The position numbers and the translations under genes were made by a program. The notes under the pieces are model-generated. The model saw nothing but the letters and a program-made list of their open reading frames with translations, made no database searches and was not told the DNA's origin. Shown here one piece after another: positions 8,897 to 16,918 of a DNA stretch of 34,101 bases. Origin of the DNA: Endozoicomonas ascidiicola (GTDB lineage Bacteria > Pseudomonadota > Gammaproteobacteria > Pseudomonadales > Endozoicomonadaceae); contig NZ_LUTV01000005.1 in NCBI RefSeq assembly GCF_001646945.1, positions 301,267 through 335,367 of the forward strand. Direction: 5' to 3'. How positions within the stretch are numbered: the stretch's first letter is position 1; the number at the start of each line of letters is the position of its first letter.

Positions 8897-9472
8897 TTGA
8901 AAGACCCACGCTGCACTTGGTGCCACAGTGACCCGTTATATATTCAGTATCACGATAACGAGTGGGGTGTGCCTACCCACGACGATAAAACACTGTTTGA
9001 ATTTTTGGTTCTGGAAGGTGCACAGGCAGGCTTAAGCTGGATTACGATATTGAAGCGACGAGAAGGCTACCGAAACGCCTTTCATGACTTTGATGTAGAA
9101 AAAGTCGCCCGCATGAAAGAGCAGGATATTGAACGACTATTACAGGATACCGGCATTATCCGGAACCGCCTGAAGATCAAGAGCGCCATCAAAAATGCCA
9201 ACGCCTTTATCAAAGTGCAGCAAGAATTTGGCAGCTTCAGCCAGTACCTCTGGTCTTTTGTGGATCATCAGCCAATTATCAATCATCGGCAAACCATGGG
9301 TGAAGTACCTGCCACTACAGAAGTGTCTGACAGGATGAGTAAAGATATGAAGAAACGCAATTTCAGCTTTGTGGGCAGTACGATTTGTTATGCTTATATG
9401 CAGTCCATGGGATTAGTGAATGATCACCTGATAAGCTGTCCTTCATTTGCTAATTGCTGCGAAAGATCCTGA
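8897..9472 (+). CDS. tag: DNA-3-methyladenine glycosylase I
   Basis: Tag excises 3-methyladenine from alkylated DNA as the first step of base excision repair. The 191-aa protein follows E. coli Tag through DPLYIQYHDNEWG, LEGAQAGLSWITILKRRE, GIIRNRLKI, WSFVDHQP and FVGSTICYAYMQSMGLVNDH. Expected zinc ligands are present: Cys6 near the start, His19 in YHDNEWG, the His in LVNDH and a Cys four residues later (HLISC). The start is a TTG at 8897, which places MKDPRC exactly where E. coli has MERCGW; no good Shine-Dalgarno is seen. Its last 30 bp overlap the 3' end of the convergent, broken ybaK gene (stop at 9443-9445). Confidence 0.93.
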   Translation: MKDPRCTWCHSDPLYIQYHDNEWGVPTHDDKTLFEFLVLEGAQAGLSWITILKRREGYRNAFHDFDVEKVARMKEQDIERLLQDTGIIRNRLKIKSAIKNANAFIKVQQEFGSFSQYLWSFVDHQPIINHRQTMGEVPATTEVSDRMSKDMKKRNFSFVGSTICYAYMQSMGLVNDHLISCPSFANCCERS

Positions 9473-9656
9473 CGTTAGCTTCAACAGATTTTCAGCAGCA
9501 AGCTCAACCTCCAACCCTCGACGACCAGCGCTGATAAAAATTGTCTCAAAACTGTCTGCTGTACTATTTACTACCGTGGGTAAGCGTTTTTTCTGACCCA
9601 ACGGGCTAATGCCTCCAACTCAACAACCACCGGCTAAAGCCGGTGGGTTAGATTTA

Positions 9657-9691
9657 CGGACTGAAAGTCCGGATACGCGTCCAAGACGCGT
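9657..9691 (-). terminator. Twin hairpins at the 3' end of tnpA
   Basis: CGGACT-GAA-AGTCCG (9657-9671) and ACGCGTC-CAA-GACGCGT (9675-9691) are adjacent perfect stems. The second abuts the tnpA stop. They may end tnpA transcription or block read-through, or be part of the right-end structure. Confidence 0.45.
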
Positions 9692-10119
9692 TAGTATTCA
9701 GTCCTGAAGCTATCATCTACTTTGGGCTCAAAATGATGATCCAGATACTCCTTGATCATCTCTTCAGTCACCTTTCCCGATGTGACACAAAAATAGCCTC
9801 TTGCCCAAAAATGCCTTCCCCAGTATCGCTTCTTCAAATCAGGGAAACTTTCAAACAATCTTGTAGACGACCTTCCTTTGACCCTCCTCATTATTTCACT
9901 CGGAGCCATATTCGGAGGCGCTGACACAAACAGATGTACATGATCCTTACTAATCACTCCCTTAAGAATCTCTATCTCAAATGCCTGGCACGTTTCTCTT
10001 ATCAGCTCCCTGGCTCTTAAGCCAACATCTCCCTTGAGCACCTGATACCGGTACTTCGTGACAAACACAAAGTGGTACTGAATATTAAATACTGTGTGAC
10101 TGCCATACCTGTAGTCCAT
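9691..10119 (-). CDS. tnpA: IS200/IS605-type TnpA, Y1 HUH transposase
   Basis: This single-strand DNA transposase cuts and joins the hairpin ends of the element. From the ATG at 10119 it is 142 aa. The ATG follows AGAGG by 7 nt; an in-frame TTG at 10152 lacks this site. The HUH metal motif is HVH in DHVHLFVSAPP (residues 60-62). The nucleophile is the Tyr in MIKEYLDHH (residue 125). The regions YHFVFVTKYR and GRSSTRLF are typical of IS200 transposases. The reading frame is intact, so the element may still be mobile. Confidence 0.93.
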   Translation of the reverse strand: MDYRYGSHTVFNIQYHFVFVTKYRYQVLKGDVGLRARELIRETCQAFEIEILKGVISKDHVHLFVSAPPNMAPSEIMRRVKGRSSTRLFESFPDLKKRYWGRHFWARGYFCVTSGKVTEEMIKEYLDHHFEPKVDDSFRTEY

Positions 10120-10510
10120 CGCAGAACCTCTACATCCAGATAACTGCGACAAAATATCATAGCTAAAGCTGACCGGCTAAAGCCGGTGGTTTTAACCTTA
10201 CGAAAGACTAATAAATAGCCCGTTGAACGTTCTGCCTCCGGTTGCTCAGCCATCACTGCTTTCTTGGCACCGCAGGCGGCGGCCATTGCTTTCAAATCCA
10301 GCATGCCGGCAACCGGCACCACTGCAACTGCCAGTTGTCGTCCATCCAGCTTTACCAGCAGTGTTTTAAACACCTGATTTGCATCCTGCCCCATTTTTTC
10401 CACAGCCTCTTCTCCATAGGAGTGACTGTCTGGATCATGGTCGTACTGATGCACCTTAAAATTGGCTTTGGCTTTTTTGAGCAGATTAATGGCTGGCGTC
10501 ATATCTTCAC

Positions 10511-10924
10511 TTAATGATCAATTCGTCCACGTAAATTCTTAACTTGAGCGCGTTTTTTCTTACCTTCCACCCGGCGTTTTTTAGAAGCCAAGGTGGGTCG
10601 TGTGGCCTTACGATGTTTTTGAACGACGGTCGCCTTTTGAATTAATTCCTGCAGGCGAAGCAGGGCATCGTCCCGGTTTTTCTCTTGCGTTCGAAATCGC
10701 TGAGCCTTTAAGACAATGACTCCCTCCTGAGTTATCCGGGCATCCCTGAGCGCCATCAAACGCTCTTTATAGAATGGTGGTAACGAAGATGCCTGAATAT
10801 CAAACCTAAGGTGAACAGCAGACGACACTTTATTTACGTTCTGGCCACCCGCGCCTTGAGCTCGAATATAGCTGAGCTCTATTTCATCCGCAGTGATCAG
10901 TACACCGTCCGCTATCTGCAACAT
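10511..10924 (-). CDS. arfB: Alternative ribosome-rescue factor ArfB (YaeJ)
   Basis: ArfB hydrolyses peptidyl-tRNA on ribosomes stalled on non-stop mRNA. The 137-aa protein (E. coli 140 aa) contains the catalytic GGQ in RAQGAGGQNVNKVSSAVHL and the basic C-terminal tail (RKATRPTLASKKRRVEGKKK, followed by more Lys/Arg) that enters the empty mRNA channel. The start overlaps the upstream stop region as TGA-ATG (10927-10922), showing tight translational coupling to the DUF2288 gene, and ybaK begins 8 bp downstream. The operon DUF2288-arfB-ybaK therefore includes two translation quality-control factors. Confidence 0.95.
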   Translation of the reverse strand: MLQIADGVLITADEIELSYIRAQGAGGQNVNKVSSAVHLRFDIQASSLPPFYKERLMALRDARITQEGVIVLKAQRFRTQEKNRDDALLRLQELIQKATVVQKHRKATRPTLASKKRRVEGKKKRAQVKNLRGRIDH

Positions 10925-11257
10925 TCAGTTAACCTTTTCCTGAACCAGAACCCATGGACGAACCACCACCGCCCAGAACTCCTGATCGTTATCGTTCCAG
11001 TGTAACGCCTGCTCATCAGACACCTGGGCAAGGCTGCCTTCTTTCAACCACTGTTCGATCGTCGCTTTGTTATCTACCGACATTTGATAACCAACGTCGA
11101 TCAGATCCAACGTCTTATCCACATAGAGCACAAGACCCTGAGCAAAATAACGTTGCAATTCAGACCAACCAATACTGGATGTTTCATGATTCAGCTTGGT
11201 CTTTTCCAACGTTTCGTTAGTGATTCCCACGATTTCCGTATTTACATTCTCGGACAT
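10925..11257 (-). CDS. DUF2288 family protein
   Basis: This 110-aa soluble protein of unknown function shows the DUF2288 pattern: GWSELQRYFAQGLVLYVDKTLDL (in two pieces: SELQRYFAQG and VLYVDKTLDL), IEQWLKEGSLA, and the conserved end WAVVVRPWVLVQE. It is the first gene of the DUF2288-arfB-ybaK operon on the minus strand and its stop is directly followed by the arfB ATG. No catalytic motif is visible. The promoter should lie in the 11258-11390 gap shared with the divergent YgbA-family gene, but I could not assign hexamers with confidence. Confidence 0.85.
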   Translation of the reverse strand: MSENVNTEIVGITNETLEKTKLNHETSSIGWSELQRYFAQGLVLYVDKTLDLIDVGYQMSVDNKATIEQWLKEGSLAQVSDEQALHWNDNDQEFWAVVVRPWVLVQEKVN

Positions 11258-11390
11258 ACAAATTCACTGCCTTCAAAGCATTTTTCTCATAAGAATGATG
11301 CCGATCATACCTCAAAATGCCAGATTGTTTGGAGAAAATGCGCACCTGTGGGATTATTACCCTATCGAATAAGAGAAGGTTTAGCTGTTT

Positions 11391-11765
11391 ATGCCACTCA
11401 CCCTCGACGGTCCACTGAAAGATCATCCTAGACTGGCACGTGAGTACATTACTGTCAGCCATATGATCGAACTGTACTGCCAACACCACCACAAGCACCG
11501 TACTCTGTGTAATGAGTGTTTATCTCTGCTGGCATTCAGTAAAAGGCGCCTGGAACGTTGTGTTTACGGTGACGACAAACCTACCTGTGTGAATTGCAAA
11601 GTCCATTGTTATAAAGCAAATCAACAGGACAAAATTCGTGAAGTGATGAAATGGGCTGGTCCACGCATGTTGTTTAAGCATCCCGTTTTAGCCATAAAAC
11701 ACGTTCTTGATGGCCGAAAACCCATTCCAAAGCATCCAAAAGATTCAAGACATTCTGCAGCATAA
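11391..11765 (+). CDS. ygbA: Nitrous oxide-stimulated promoter (YgbA) family protein
   Basis: This 124-aa basic, Cys/His-rich protein has the YgbA_NO pattern: LAREYITVSHMIELYCQHHH, then CNECLSLLAFSKRRLERCVYG, then KPTCVNCKVHCYK and the tail KWAGPRMLFKHPVLAIKHVL. The Cys spacing (C-x2-C and C-x2-C-x3-C) suggests a small metal or Fe-S site. In E. coli the homologue is controlled by the nitric-oxide sensor NsrR. I looked for an 11-1-11 NsrR palindrome in 11258-11390 and did not find a convincing one. An AGAAGG stretch lies 12 nt before the ATG. It is divergent from the DUF2288 operon. Function is unknown beyond a nitrosative-stress link in relatives. Confidence 0.85.
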   Translation: MPLTLDGPLKDHPRLAREYITVSHMIELYCQHHHKHRTLCNECLSLLAFSKRRLERCVYGDDKPTCVNCKVHCYKANQQDKIREVMKWAGPRMLFKHPVLAIKHVLDGRKPIPKHPKDSRHSAA

Positions 11766-11768
11766 CAA

Positions 11769-11781
11769 GGCCTGGGAGGCC
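11769..11781 (+). terminator. Hairpin just after the YgbA-family gene
   Basis: GGCCT-GGG-AGGCC lies 4 bp after the stop. No T-tract follows, so termination is uncertain. Confidence 0.35.
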
Positions 11782-11926
11782 AGTCGGTGCCCAACATCCC
11801 AATACCGGCTGGTGCAAGGCTGACCTCCATGTTAGAACTGGACGCAGGCCAAGCGTAACCCCGCTGTACGAAACTTCCCCATTAAATTTGCAGCCAACAC
11901 TACATGCATACTAGTTGCAGTAACGA

Positions 11927-12033
11927 TATAATCCCGCCTCCGTTAGCACGAATACTTTCGTGGCACCCTGAAAATGCACTAGCCAACCACAGGTTTATCG
12001 TTATTCGATAAATGTCTTTAATCAACATTTATC
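11927..12033 (+). promoter_or_regulatory. Predicted rsx leader: TATAAT and mutually exclusive hairpins
   Basis: A TATAAT at 11927-11932 (poor -35) would start a leader near 11939, about 155 nt before the rsxA ATG. The leader holds a 5' hairpin CACGAA-TACT-TTCGTG (11947-11962). Three further arms follow: TTTATCG (11994-12000), CGATAAATGT (12006-12015) and ACATTTATC (12025-12033). The middle arm can pair with either the first (7 bp) or the third (9 bp), but not both. This is attenuator-like or, alternatively, a set of operator half-sites. The rest of the 11782-12093 gap shows no gene. Confidence 0.4.
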
Positions 12034-12093
12034 TACATTTTTCAGGCATATATACTTGACGCCTTCCGGCAGACATTGGCTATAGGGAAACCA

Positions 12094-12678
12094 ATGAGCG
12101 AACTGATACTGATTCTGGTCAGCGCCATACTGGTCAACAATTTTGTTCTGGTACAGTTTCTTGGGCTGTGTCCATTTATGGGCGTGTCCAACAAGCTGGA
12201 ATCGGCCATGGGCATGTCCATGGCGACCACGTTTGTTCTGACGCTGGCCTCCATCTGCAGTTATCTGACTCATCAATATATTTTGTTGCCGCTGGGGCTG
12301 GAGTTTCTAAAAACCATCTCCTTTATTCTGGTGATTGCCGTGGTGGTGCAGTTCACCGAGATGGTGGTGCGCAAAACCAGTCCGTTACTTCATAAAGTGC
12401 TGGGAGTGTTTCTCCCCCTGATTACCACCAACTGTGCCGTGCTAGGTGTCGCCCTGCTGAACACCAACCGTTTGGACAGTTCTCTGGTGGACTCCGCCAC
12501 TTACGGCTTTGGTGCTGCGGCTGGGTTTTCTCTGGTACTGGTACTCTTTTCCGCCATGCGGGAACGTATTGCAGCTGCGGACGTGCCAACCCCATTCCGT
12601 GGTGCCGCCATAGGCATGATCAGCGCCGGACTGATGTCCCTGGCATTTATCGGCTTTACCGGGTTGATCAAACTGTGA
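12094..12678 (+). CDS. rsxA: Rsx/Rnf electron transport complex subunit A
   Basis: RsxA is an inner-membrane subunit of the Rsx/Rnf complex, which moves electrons between NADH and low-potential carriers coupled to ion flow (in E. coli it keeps SoxR reduced). The 194-aa protein has six membrane segments and the family landmarks [49 protein letters not shown] and [15 protein letters not shown]. The LGLCP Cys and the TTNCAV Cys are the pair that binds a [2Fe-2S] centre between RsxA and RsxE. I chose ATG 12094 (MSELILI), preceded by AGGG and matching the E. coli length of 193 aa; a TTG at 12076 would add six residues. First gene of the operon. Confidence 0.97.
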   Translation: MSELILILVSAILVNNFVLVQFLGLCPFMGVSNKLESAMGMSMATTFVLTLASICSYLTHQYILLPLGLEFLKTISFILVIAVVVQFTEMVVRKTSPLLHKVLGVFLPLITTNCAVLGVALLNTNRLDSSLVDSATYGFGAAAGFSLVLVLFSAMRERIAAADVPTPFRGAAIGMISAGLMSLAFIGFTGLIKL

Positions 12679-12740
12679 TGACGAATTTGATAGAAATGAC
12701 AACTCTTGTAAGAACAACGATGGGGCAGGTGCGTTAATCC

Positions 12741-13322
12741 ATGGAGATTGTGTTTTACGCCATTGGCGCCCTGCTGGCTCTCGCCCTGATTTTCGGGGCG
12801 ATTCTGGGTTTTGCTTCTGTCCGCTTCAAGGTCGAAGGCAACCCGATTGTTGACCAGATCAATGAAATCCTTCCCCAAACCCAGTGTGGCCAATGCGGTT
12901 ATCCCGGCTGTCGCCCTTATGCCGAAGCCATTGCCAATGGCGATGCTATTAACAAATGCCCACCGGGTGGTCAGGCCACAGTCAACACCCTGGCCGATTT
13001 GCTGGATGTAGAAGCCGAACCCCTGGATGCCGAGGGCGGCGCAGAACCGATTACCAAAGTGGCCTTTATCCGTGAAGATGAATGCATCGGTTGCACCAAA
13101 TGCATTCAGGCCTGCCCGGTGGACGCCATCCTCGGTGCCGCGAAACAAATGCACACCGTCATTGTGGATGAATGCACCGGCTGCGATCTTTGCGTAGAAC
13201 CCTGCCCGGTGGATTGCATTGATATGCTTCCCGTTGCCGTCACCACACGCACCTGGAGCTGGGAGTTGCCAAACCCAAATAGCAGTCTTATTGCTACGGA
13301 TCGCAGAGGTCAGACTGTATGA
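12741..13322 (+). CDS. rsxB: Rsx/Rnf complex subunit B, ferredoxin-like
   Basis: RsxB is a membrane-anchored iron-sulfur protein and entry or exit point for electrons. The 193-aa product has an N-terminal membrane helix ([19 protein letters not shown]), the Fe-S motif CGQCGYPGC with a later Cys in NKCPPGG (the 4Fe-4S domain of the Fes/FapY type), and two ferredoxin 4Fe-4S motifs [12 protein letters not shown] and [12 protein letters not shown]. It begins 62 bp after rsxA; a GGGGCAGG lies rather far (14 nt) upstream of the ATG. Its stop overlaps the rsxC ATG (ATGA, 13319-13322), so translation of the two is coupled. Confidence 0.97.
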   Translation: MEIVFYAIGALLALALIFGAILGFASVRFKVEGNPIVDQINEILPQTQCGQCGYPGCRPYAEAIANGDAINKCPPGGQATVNTLADLLDVEAEPLDAEGGAEPITKVAFIREDECIGCTKCIQACPVDAILGAAKQMHTVIVDECTGCDLCVEPCPVDCIDMLPVAVTTRTWSWELPNPNSSLIATDRRGQTV

Positions 13323-15619
13323 ATGCGATGTTCAACAAAACGTCTAACAGTATTGAAACGACAACTGACGTAATTGCCAGCTCCGAACGCAAAATCTGGC
13401 CTTTAGTGGGTGGTGTTCACCCTGAAGAGAATAAACATCAATCTACCGGTCGGCCTATTGGTTTCCCGCCAATACCGGCACAACTGGTTCTGCCGCTGTC
13501 ACAGCATGCTGGCGCACCCGCCGAACCACTTGTGTCCGTTGGTGATTCTGTTCTGAAAGGGCAGATGATCGCCCGAGCCAATGGTTTTGTCAGTGCGTCG
13601 ATTCATGCGCCCACGTCCGGCACCGTCATCGCCATTGAGAATCGGCGAATTCCCCATGTATCTGGTTTTTCTGATCTCTGCATCGTACTGGAAAGTGATG
13701 GTGACGACCGCTGGCGTGAATTAACGACTGTGGCTGATTATCACGCACTGTCACCAGAAGATCTGGTCAACAAAGTGCGTAATGCTGGCATTAGCGGCCT
13801 TGGTGGTGCCGGTTTTCCAACCGCCATCAAGCTGGCGCCCAGCTCACCTATCAATACACTGATTCTTAATGGTACCGAGTGCGAACCCTATATTACCGCC
13901 GACGATATGTTGATGCGGGAACGAGCTGCTGCGGTCATTGAAGGTGCGGAAATACTGCTGCACATGATCGGCGCCACAGAGTGTCTGATCGGTATTGAAG
14001 ACAATAAGCCAAAAGCCATTATTGCTATGCAGCAGGCCGCTGCTGGCAAAAACATTCACATTGTCGTTTTCCCTACGGTTTACCCATCCGGCGGTGAAAA
14101 GCAACTGATTCAGATTCTTACGGGTCAGGAAGTACCTTCAGGAAAATTGCCAGCTGATTTAGGCATTGTCGTACAAAATGTAGGTACCGCCGTTGCGGTG
14201 AAAGAAGCAGTGATTGATGGAAAACCATTGATCTCGAGAATCACCACACTGACCGGCGATGCATTAGCTGCACCACAAAATGTGGAAGTATTGATTGGCA
14301 CACCGGCTGCCGATCTGCTCCGCCATGCAGAATTAAACGACGCTCAACTCTCCACCCTTGTTTTTGGTGGACCGATGATGGGCTTCGGTGTGGACAGTCT
14401 GGATATTCCAGTCATTAAAACCACCAACTGCCTGATTGCCGGAACCGCTGAAGAGTTCCCTTCAGCACCGGATGCACAAGCCTGTATCCGCTGCGGCCAC
14501 TGCGCCGAAGCCTGTCCATCGTCATTACTGCCACAACAGCTTTACTGGCATGCGAAGGCTGAAAACCATGACCAGCTGATGCACCACAATTTATTCGATT
14601 GTATTGAATGTGGTGCTTGCGCTTTCGTGTGTCCGTCGTCTATTCCATTGGTGCAATACTATCGCGCATCCAAAGGCGCCATTCGCACTCAGGAAGCCAA
14701 ACACGCTAAAGCCGAACGCTCCAAGGTGCGCTATGAAACCCGACTGGCTCGACTGGAGCAGGATAAGGCAGAGAAAGAAGCCAAGCGCAAAGCCAATGCC
14801 GAACGCGCCGCTAAACTGAAAGCTGCAAAAGCCACTGATCAACCAGCGGACAGCAAAGGCGAAGAAGATCCCATTCAGGCTGCCATCGCCCGAGCCAAAG
14901 CTCGCAAAGCAGCCACTGCTCAGGGTGCTACCGCAGCACCGACGCTTACAGCGGCAAAAACTGAACTCACCAGCCAGCAGAAAGAGCTGAAAATTCAGCT
15001 GTCCATGGCTAAGGCTCAGGTAAAGAAAACCGAGCGCGCACTGTCGGCAGCAGAATCGTCTGGCACTGGGGATACAGTGCAATTGACGTCCAACCTTGCC
15101 ATGCTTAATGAGCAGGTGGATAAGCTACAAAAAGAATTTGATCAAAGCACTCTGCCAACCGCTCAGCCAGAAAAGCCAGAGAAGGCAGCGAAGCCAGCAC
15201 TCTCTGATGAAGAGAAAAAACGCAAGGTCGAGCTTGCCATGGCCAAAGCGGCGCTGAAAAAAGCAGAACGAGCCTTGGCTGCAGCCCTTGAGCACGACAA
15301 TGAGACAACCGAATCGTTACAACAAGCAGTAGCAGAATGCCAAAGCAAAGTGAACGCTCTGGCGGCAATACCGGAAGCACAATCTGAATCGAAAAACGAC
15401 ACCGGTCATCCGGTAGCCAAAAAACCAAAACCTACGCTCAGTGATGTCGCGAAGAAGCTGAAAATCGAAGTCGCCATGGCAAATGCTGCTGTTAAAAAGC
15501 TACAGCGGGCAATGGCCAATGCCGGCGAAGATGAGCAAGTGGAGCTACAACAGAAACTGGCAGATGCAGAACAGAAGGCTGCTGATGCAAAGCAGGCGCT
15601 GGAGCAGCTACCTGAATGA
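13319..15619 (+). CDS. rsxC: Rsx/Rnf complex subunit C with repeated C-terminal helical region
   Basis: RsxC is the peripheral NADH-binding subunit, homologous to NuoF, with FMN and two 4Fe-4S clusters. The 766-aa protein has the N-terminal barrel-like region (GGVHPEENK, near residue 30), the glycine-rich nucleotide/FMN segment [13 protein letters not shown] with the following [13 protein letters not shown], and cluster motifs [12 protein letters not shown] (about 389-400) and [12 protein letters not shown] (about 428-439). From about residue 460 it becomes an Ala/Lys/Glu-rich coiled region with three repeats spaced about 78 residues apart: [19 protein letters not shown] (near 557), [19 protein letters not shown] (near 635) and [19 protein letters not shown] (near 714). 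Such variable tails are common in gammaproteobacterial RsxC. The start at 13319 overlaps rsxB; ATG 13328 is an alternative. Confidence 0.96.
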   Translation: MNAMFNKTSNSIETTTDVIASSERKIWPLVGGVHPEENKHQSTGRPIGFPPIPAQLVLPLSQHAGAPAEPLVSVGDSVLKGQMIARANGFVSASIHAPTSGTVIAIENRRIPHVSGFSDLCIVLESDGDDRWRELTTVADYHALSPEDLVNKVRNAGISGLGGAGFPTAIKLAPSSPINTLILNGTECEPYITADDMLMRERAAAVIEGAEILLHMIGATECLIGIEDNKPKAIIAMQQAAAGKNIHIVVFPTVYPSGGEKQLIQILTGQEVPSGKLPADLGIVVQNVGTAVAVKEAVIDGKPLISRITTLTGDALAAPQNVEVLIGTPAADLLRHAELNDAQLSTLVFGGPMMGFGVDSLDIPVIKTTNCLIAGTAEEFPSAPDAQACIRCGHCAEACPSSLLPQQLYWHAKAENHDQLMHHNLFDCIECGACAFVCPSSIPLVQYYRASKGAIRTQEAKHAKAERSKVRYETRLARLEQDKAEKEAKRKANAERAAKLKAAKATDQPADSKGEEDPIQAAIARAKARKAATAQGATAAPTLTAAKTELTSQQKELKIQLSMAKAQVKKTERALSAAESSGTGDTVQLTSNLAMLNEQVDKLQKEFDQSTLPTAQPEKPEKAAKPALSDEEKKRKVELAMAKAALKKAERALAAALEHDNETTESLQQAVAECQSKVNALAAIPEAQSESKNDTGHPVAKKPKPTLSDVAKKLKIEVAMANAAVKKLQRAMANAGEDEQVELQQKLADAEQKAADAKQALEQLPE

Positions 15620-15640
15620 TAAACAAGAACCTAAACCACT

Positions 15641-15801
15641 CATTCCCATGCTCCAGAGGTTGTCGCAAAACTCCGGAAACCTCGTTCCCATGCTCCGCGT
15701 GGGAATGCATACCCCTTAATTTCCATAGAGACAGACGTATGGGTTCCCACGCAAAGCATGGGAACCAGTACTTTTACGACAACCTCAATAGCACGGGAAT
15801 G
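15641..15801. repeat. 161-bp nested palindromic element between rsxC and rsxD
   Basis: The left end (15641-15670, starting CATTCCCATGCT and running to GAGGTTGTCGCAAAA) is the inverse of the right end (15772-15801). The last 15 bp differ at one position and the outer 15 bp at a few. Inside, 15684-15710 (GTTCCCATGCTCCGCGTGGG...) is the inverse of 15739-15765. Each inner unit is itself a hairpin (TTCCCATGC...GCGTGGGAA). The whole element is one long imperfect palindrome with arms of about 70 bp. It ends exactly where the GAGG ribosome binding site of rsxD begins (15801-15804). Related TTCCCATGCTC/GCGTGGGAA repeats are widespread in bacterial genomes. Confidence 0.8.
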
Positions 15802-15814
15802 AGGCTGGCATTAA

Positions 15815-16915
15815 ATGGCTTTGATTAACAGCAGAACTTCCAACAAGCCGCTGGCGCCCATCAGCCAGCGGGCACGGGATACCTCTCCCCATACCCTTGG
15901 CCAGAACAGTACCCAACGGGTGATGGCACTGGTTATTATGACCACGGTGCCCGCACTGGTTGCTCAAACCATCTTCTTTGGTTGGGGCACTCTGATCAAT
16001 GTAATCTGGTGCTCTCTCATTGCCATGGGCTGTGAAGCGCTGGTGATGACACTTCGTAAGCGACCAGTGTCTTTTTATCTGAAAGATTGCAGCGCTCTGG
16101 TCACCGGCCTTTTACTTGGTTTGGCCTTGCCACCTTTCGCACCCTTTTGGCTTTCTCTGGTGGCAGTGTCTTTCGCTATGATTATTGCCAAGCATCTTTA
16201 TGGTGGCCTTGGTCAAAATCCCTTTAACCCGGCCATGGTCGGTTATGTGCTGGTGCTGATTTCTTTCCCTCAGGAAATGACCAGCTGGCTGCCACCTTTA
16301 GGCGTCGAGGGTTACAACAACAGCCTGAGCAATGCCTTATTCACCATTTTCCCGTTCGGTCAGGGAATCGAAGTTGACGCGATCAGTACCGCTACGGTGC
16401 TGGATGTCATGCGGGAAAACAAAAGCCTGACCATGGATGAACTGTGGGCCGCCAACCCGGTATTTGATGGTTTCGCAGGCCGCGGCTGGATGTGGGTAAA
16501 CCTCGCTTACCTTGCGGGCGGCGTCTTTCTGATCTGGCGAAAAGTGTTCACCTGGCATGCACCGGTGGGCATGCTGGCAGCCATTGCGGTGATGGCTTTT
16601 CTGTTCTGGGGAGGCACTGGTTCAGACAGCCATGGCTCCCCGGTGTTTCACCTACTCAGTGGTGCCACCATGTTAGGTGCTTTCTTTATTATCACTGATC
16701 CCGTCAGTGGCGCCACCAGTAACCGTGGTCGTCTGATTTTCGGCGCCGGCGTCGGCATTATGGTTTATGTTATCCGTGCCTGGGGCGGTTATCCTGACGG
16801 TGTCGCTTTTGCCACACTACTGATGAACATGGCCGCACCGACCATTGATTACTACACCCAGCCACGCACTTATGGTCATAGCAAGGCCAACAAAGGCTTG
16901 CCAGGAAAGGATTGA
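15815..16915 (+). CDS. rsxD: Rsx/Rnf complex subunit D, flavin-binding membrane protein
   Basis: RsxD is a polytopic membrane subunit homologous to NqrB, carrying a covalently bound FMN. The 366-aa product (E. coli 352) shows the quinone/riboflavin-region landmarks LKDCSALVTGLLLGLALPP (quoted in part) and HLYGGLGQNPFNPAMVGYV. The flavinylation site is in DAISTATVLD: STAT at 191-194, with Thr194 as the likely attachment residue. E. coli has SGAT at this place. The C-terminal half has DPVSGATSNRGRLIFGAG. A GAGG at 15801-15804 serves as ribosome binding site for the ATG at 15815. The gene is separated from rsxC by a palindromic element, the only large gap in the operon. Confidence 0.96.
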   Translation: MALINSRTSNKPLAPISQRARDTSPHTLGQNSTQRVMALVIMTTVPALVAQTIFFGWGTLINVIWCSLIAMGCEALVMTLRKRPVSFYLKDCSALVTGLLLGLALPPFAPFWLSLVAVSFAMIIAKHLYGGLGQNPFNPAMVGYVLVLISFPQEMTSWLPPLGVEGYNNSLSNALFTIFPFGQGIEVDAISTATVLDVMRENKSLTMDELWAANPVFDGFAGRGWMWVNLAYLAGGVFLIWRKVFTWHAPVGMLAAIAVMAFLFWGGTGSDSHGSPVFHLLSGATMLGAFFIITDPVSGATSNRGRLIFGAGVGIMVYVIRAWGGYPDGVAFATLLMNMAAPTIDYYTQPRTYGHSKANKGLPGKD

Positions 16916-16918
16916 TGC

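Larger units (their letters stand above)
9617..10208 (-). mobile_element. IS200/IS605-family element (tnpA only) inserted in ybaK
   Basis: Boundaries are set by where ybaK homology stops (9616 and 10209), with an uncertainty of a few bases. Each end carries a subterminal hairpin with the same core: CCACCGGC-TAAA-GCCGGTGG at 9627-9646 (right end) and ACCGGC-TAAA-GCCGGT at 10172-10187 (left end). No target duplication is evident, as expected for HUH single-strand transposition. Two further hairpins (9657-9671 and 9675-9691) sit after tnpA and may terminate it. The length of about 592 bp is near that of compact tnpA-only elements. Confidence 0.88.
9443..10502 (-). pseudogene. ybaK: ybaK (Cys-tRNA(Pro)/Cys-tRNA(Cys) deacylase) split by an IS200-type insertion
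   Basis: YbaK removes Cys mischarged on tRNA-Pro. The 5' part (10502-10209, 98 codons, MTPAINLLKKAKANFKVHQY through ERSTGYLL) and the 3' part (9616-9443, 57 codons, GGISPLGQKKRLPTVV through LTSGSFAAISK, stop TGA) are collinear with E. coli YbaK (159 aa). Together they give about 155 aa, so the gene was complete before the insertion. The catalytic lysine region (VFKTLLVKLDG) lies in the 5' part, but the conserved GGISPLGQKK segment is separated, so the product is presumably inactive. The truncated frame reads on into the IS before stopping at 10017. The ATG at 10502 lies 8 bp downstream of arfB, indicating an operon with arfB and the DUF2288 gene. Confidence 0.9.

Noticed and set aside
11258-11390. 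NsrR operator for the YgbA-family gene
   Set aside because: Expected from the E. coli homologue, but no 11-1-11 palindrome of the AAGATGCATTT type could be found.
15616-15828. Frames through the rsxC-rsxD gap
   Set aside because: They translate the TTCCCATGCTC-type repeat on both strands, a known source of spurious proteins.
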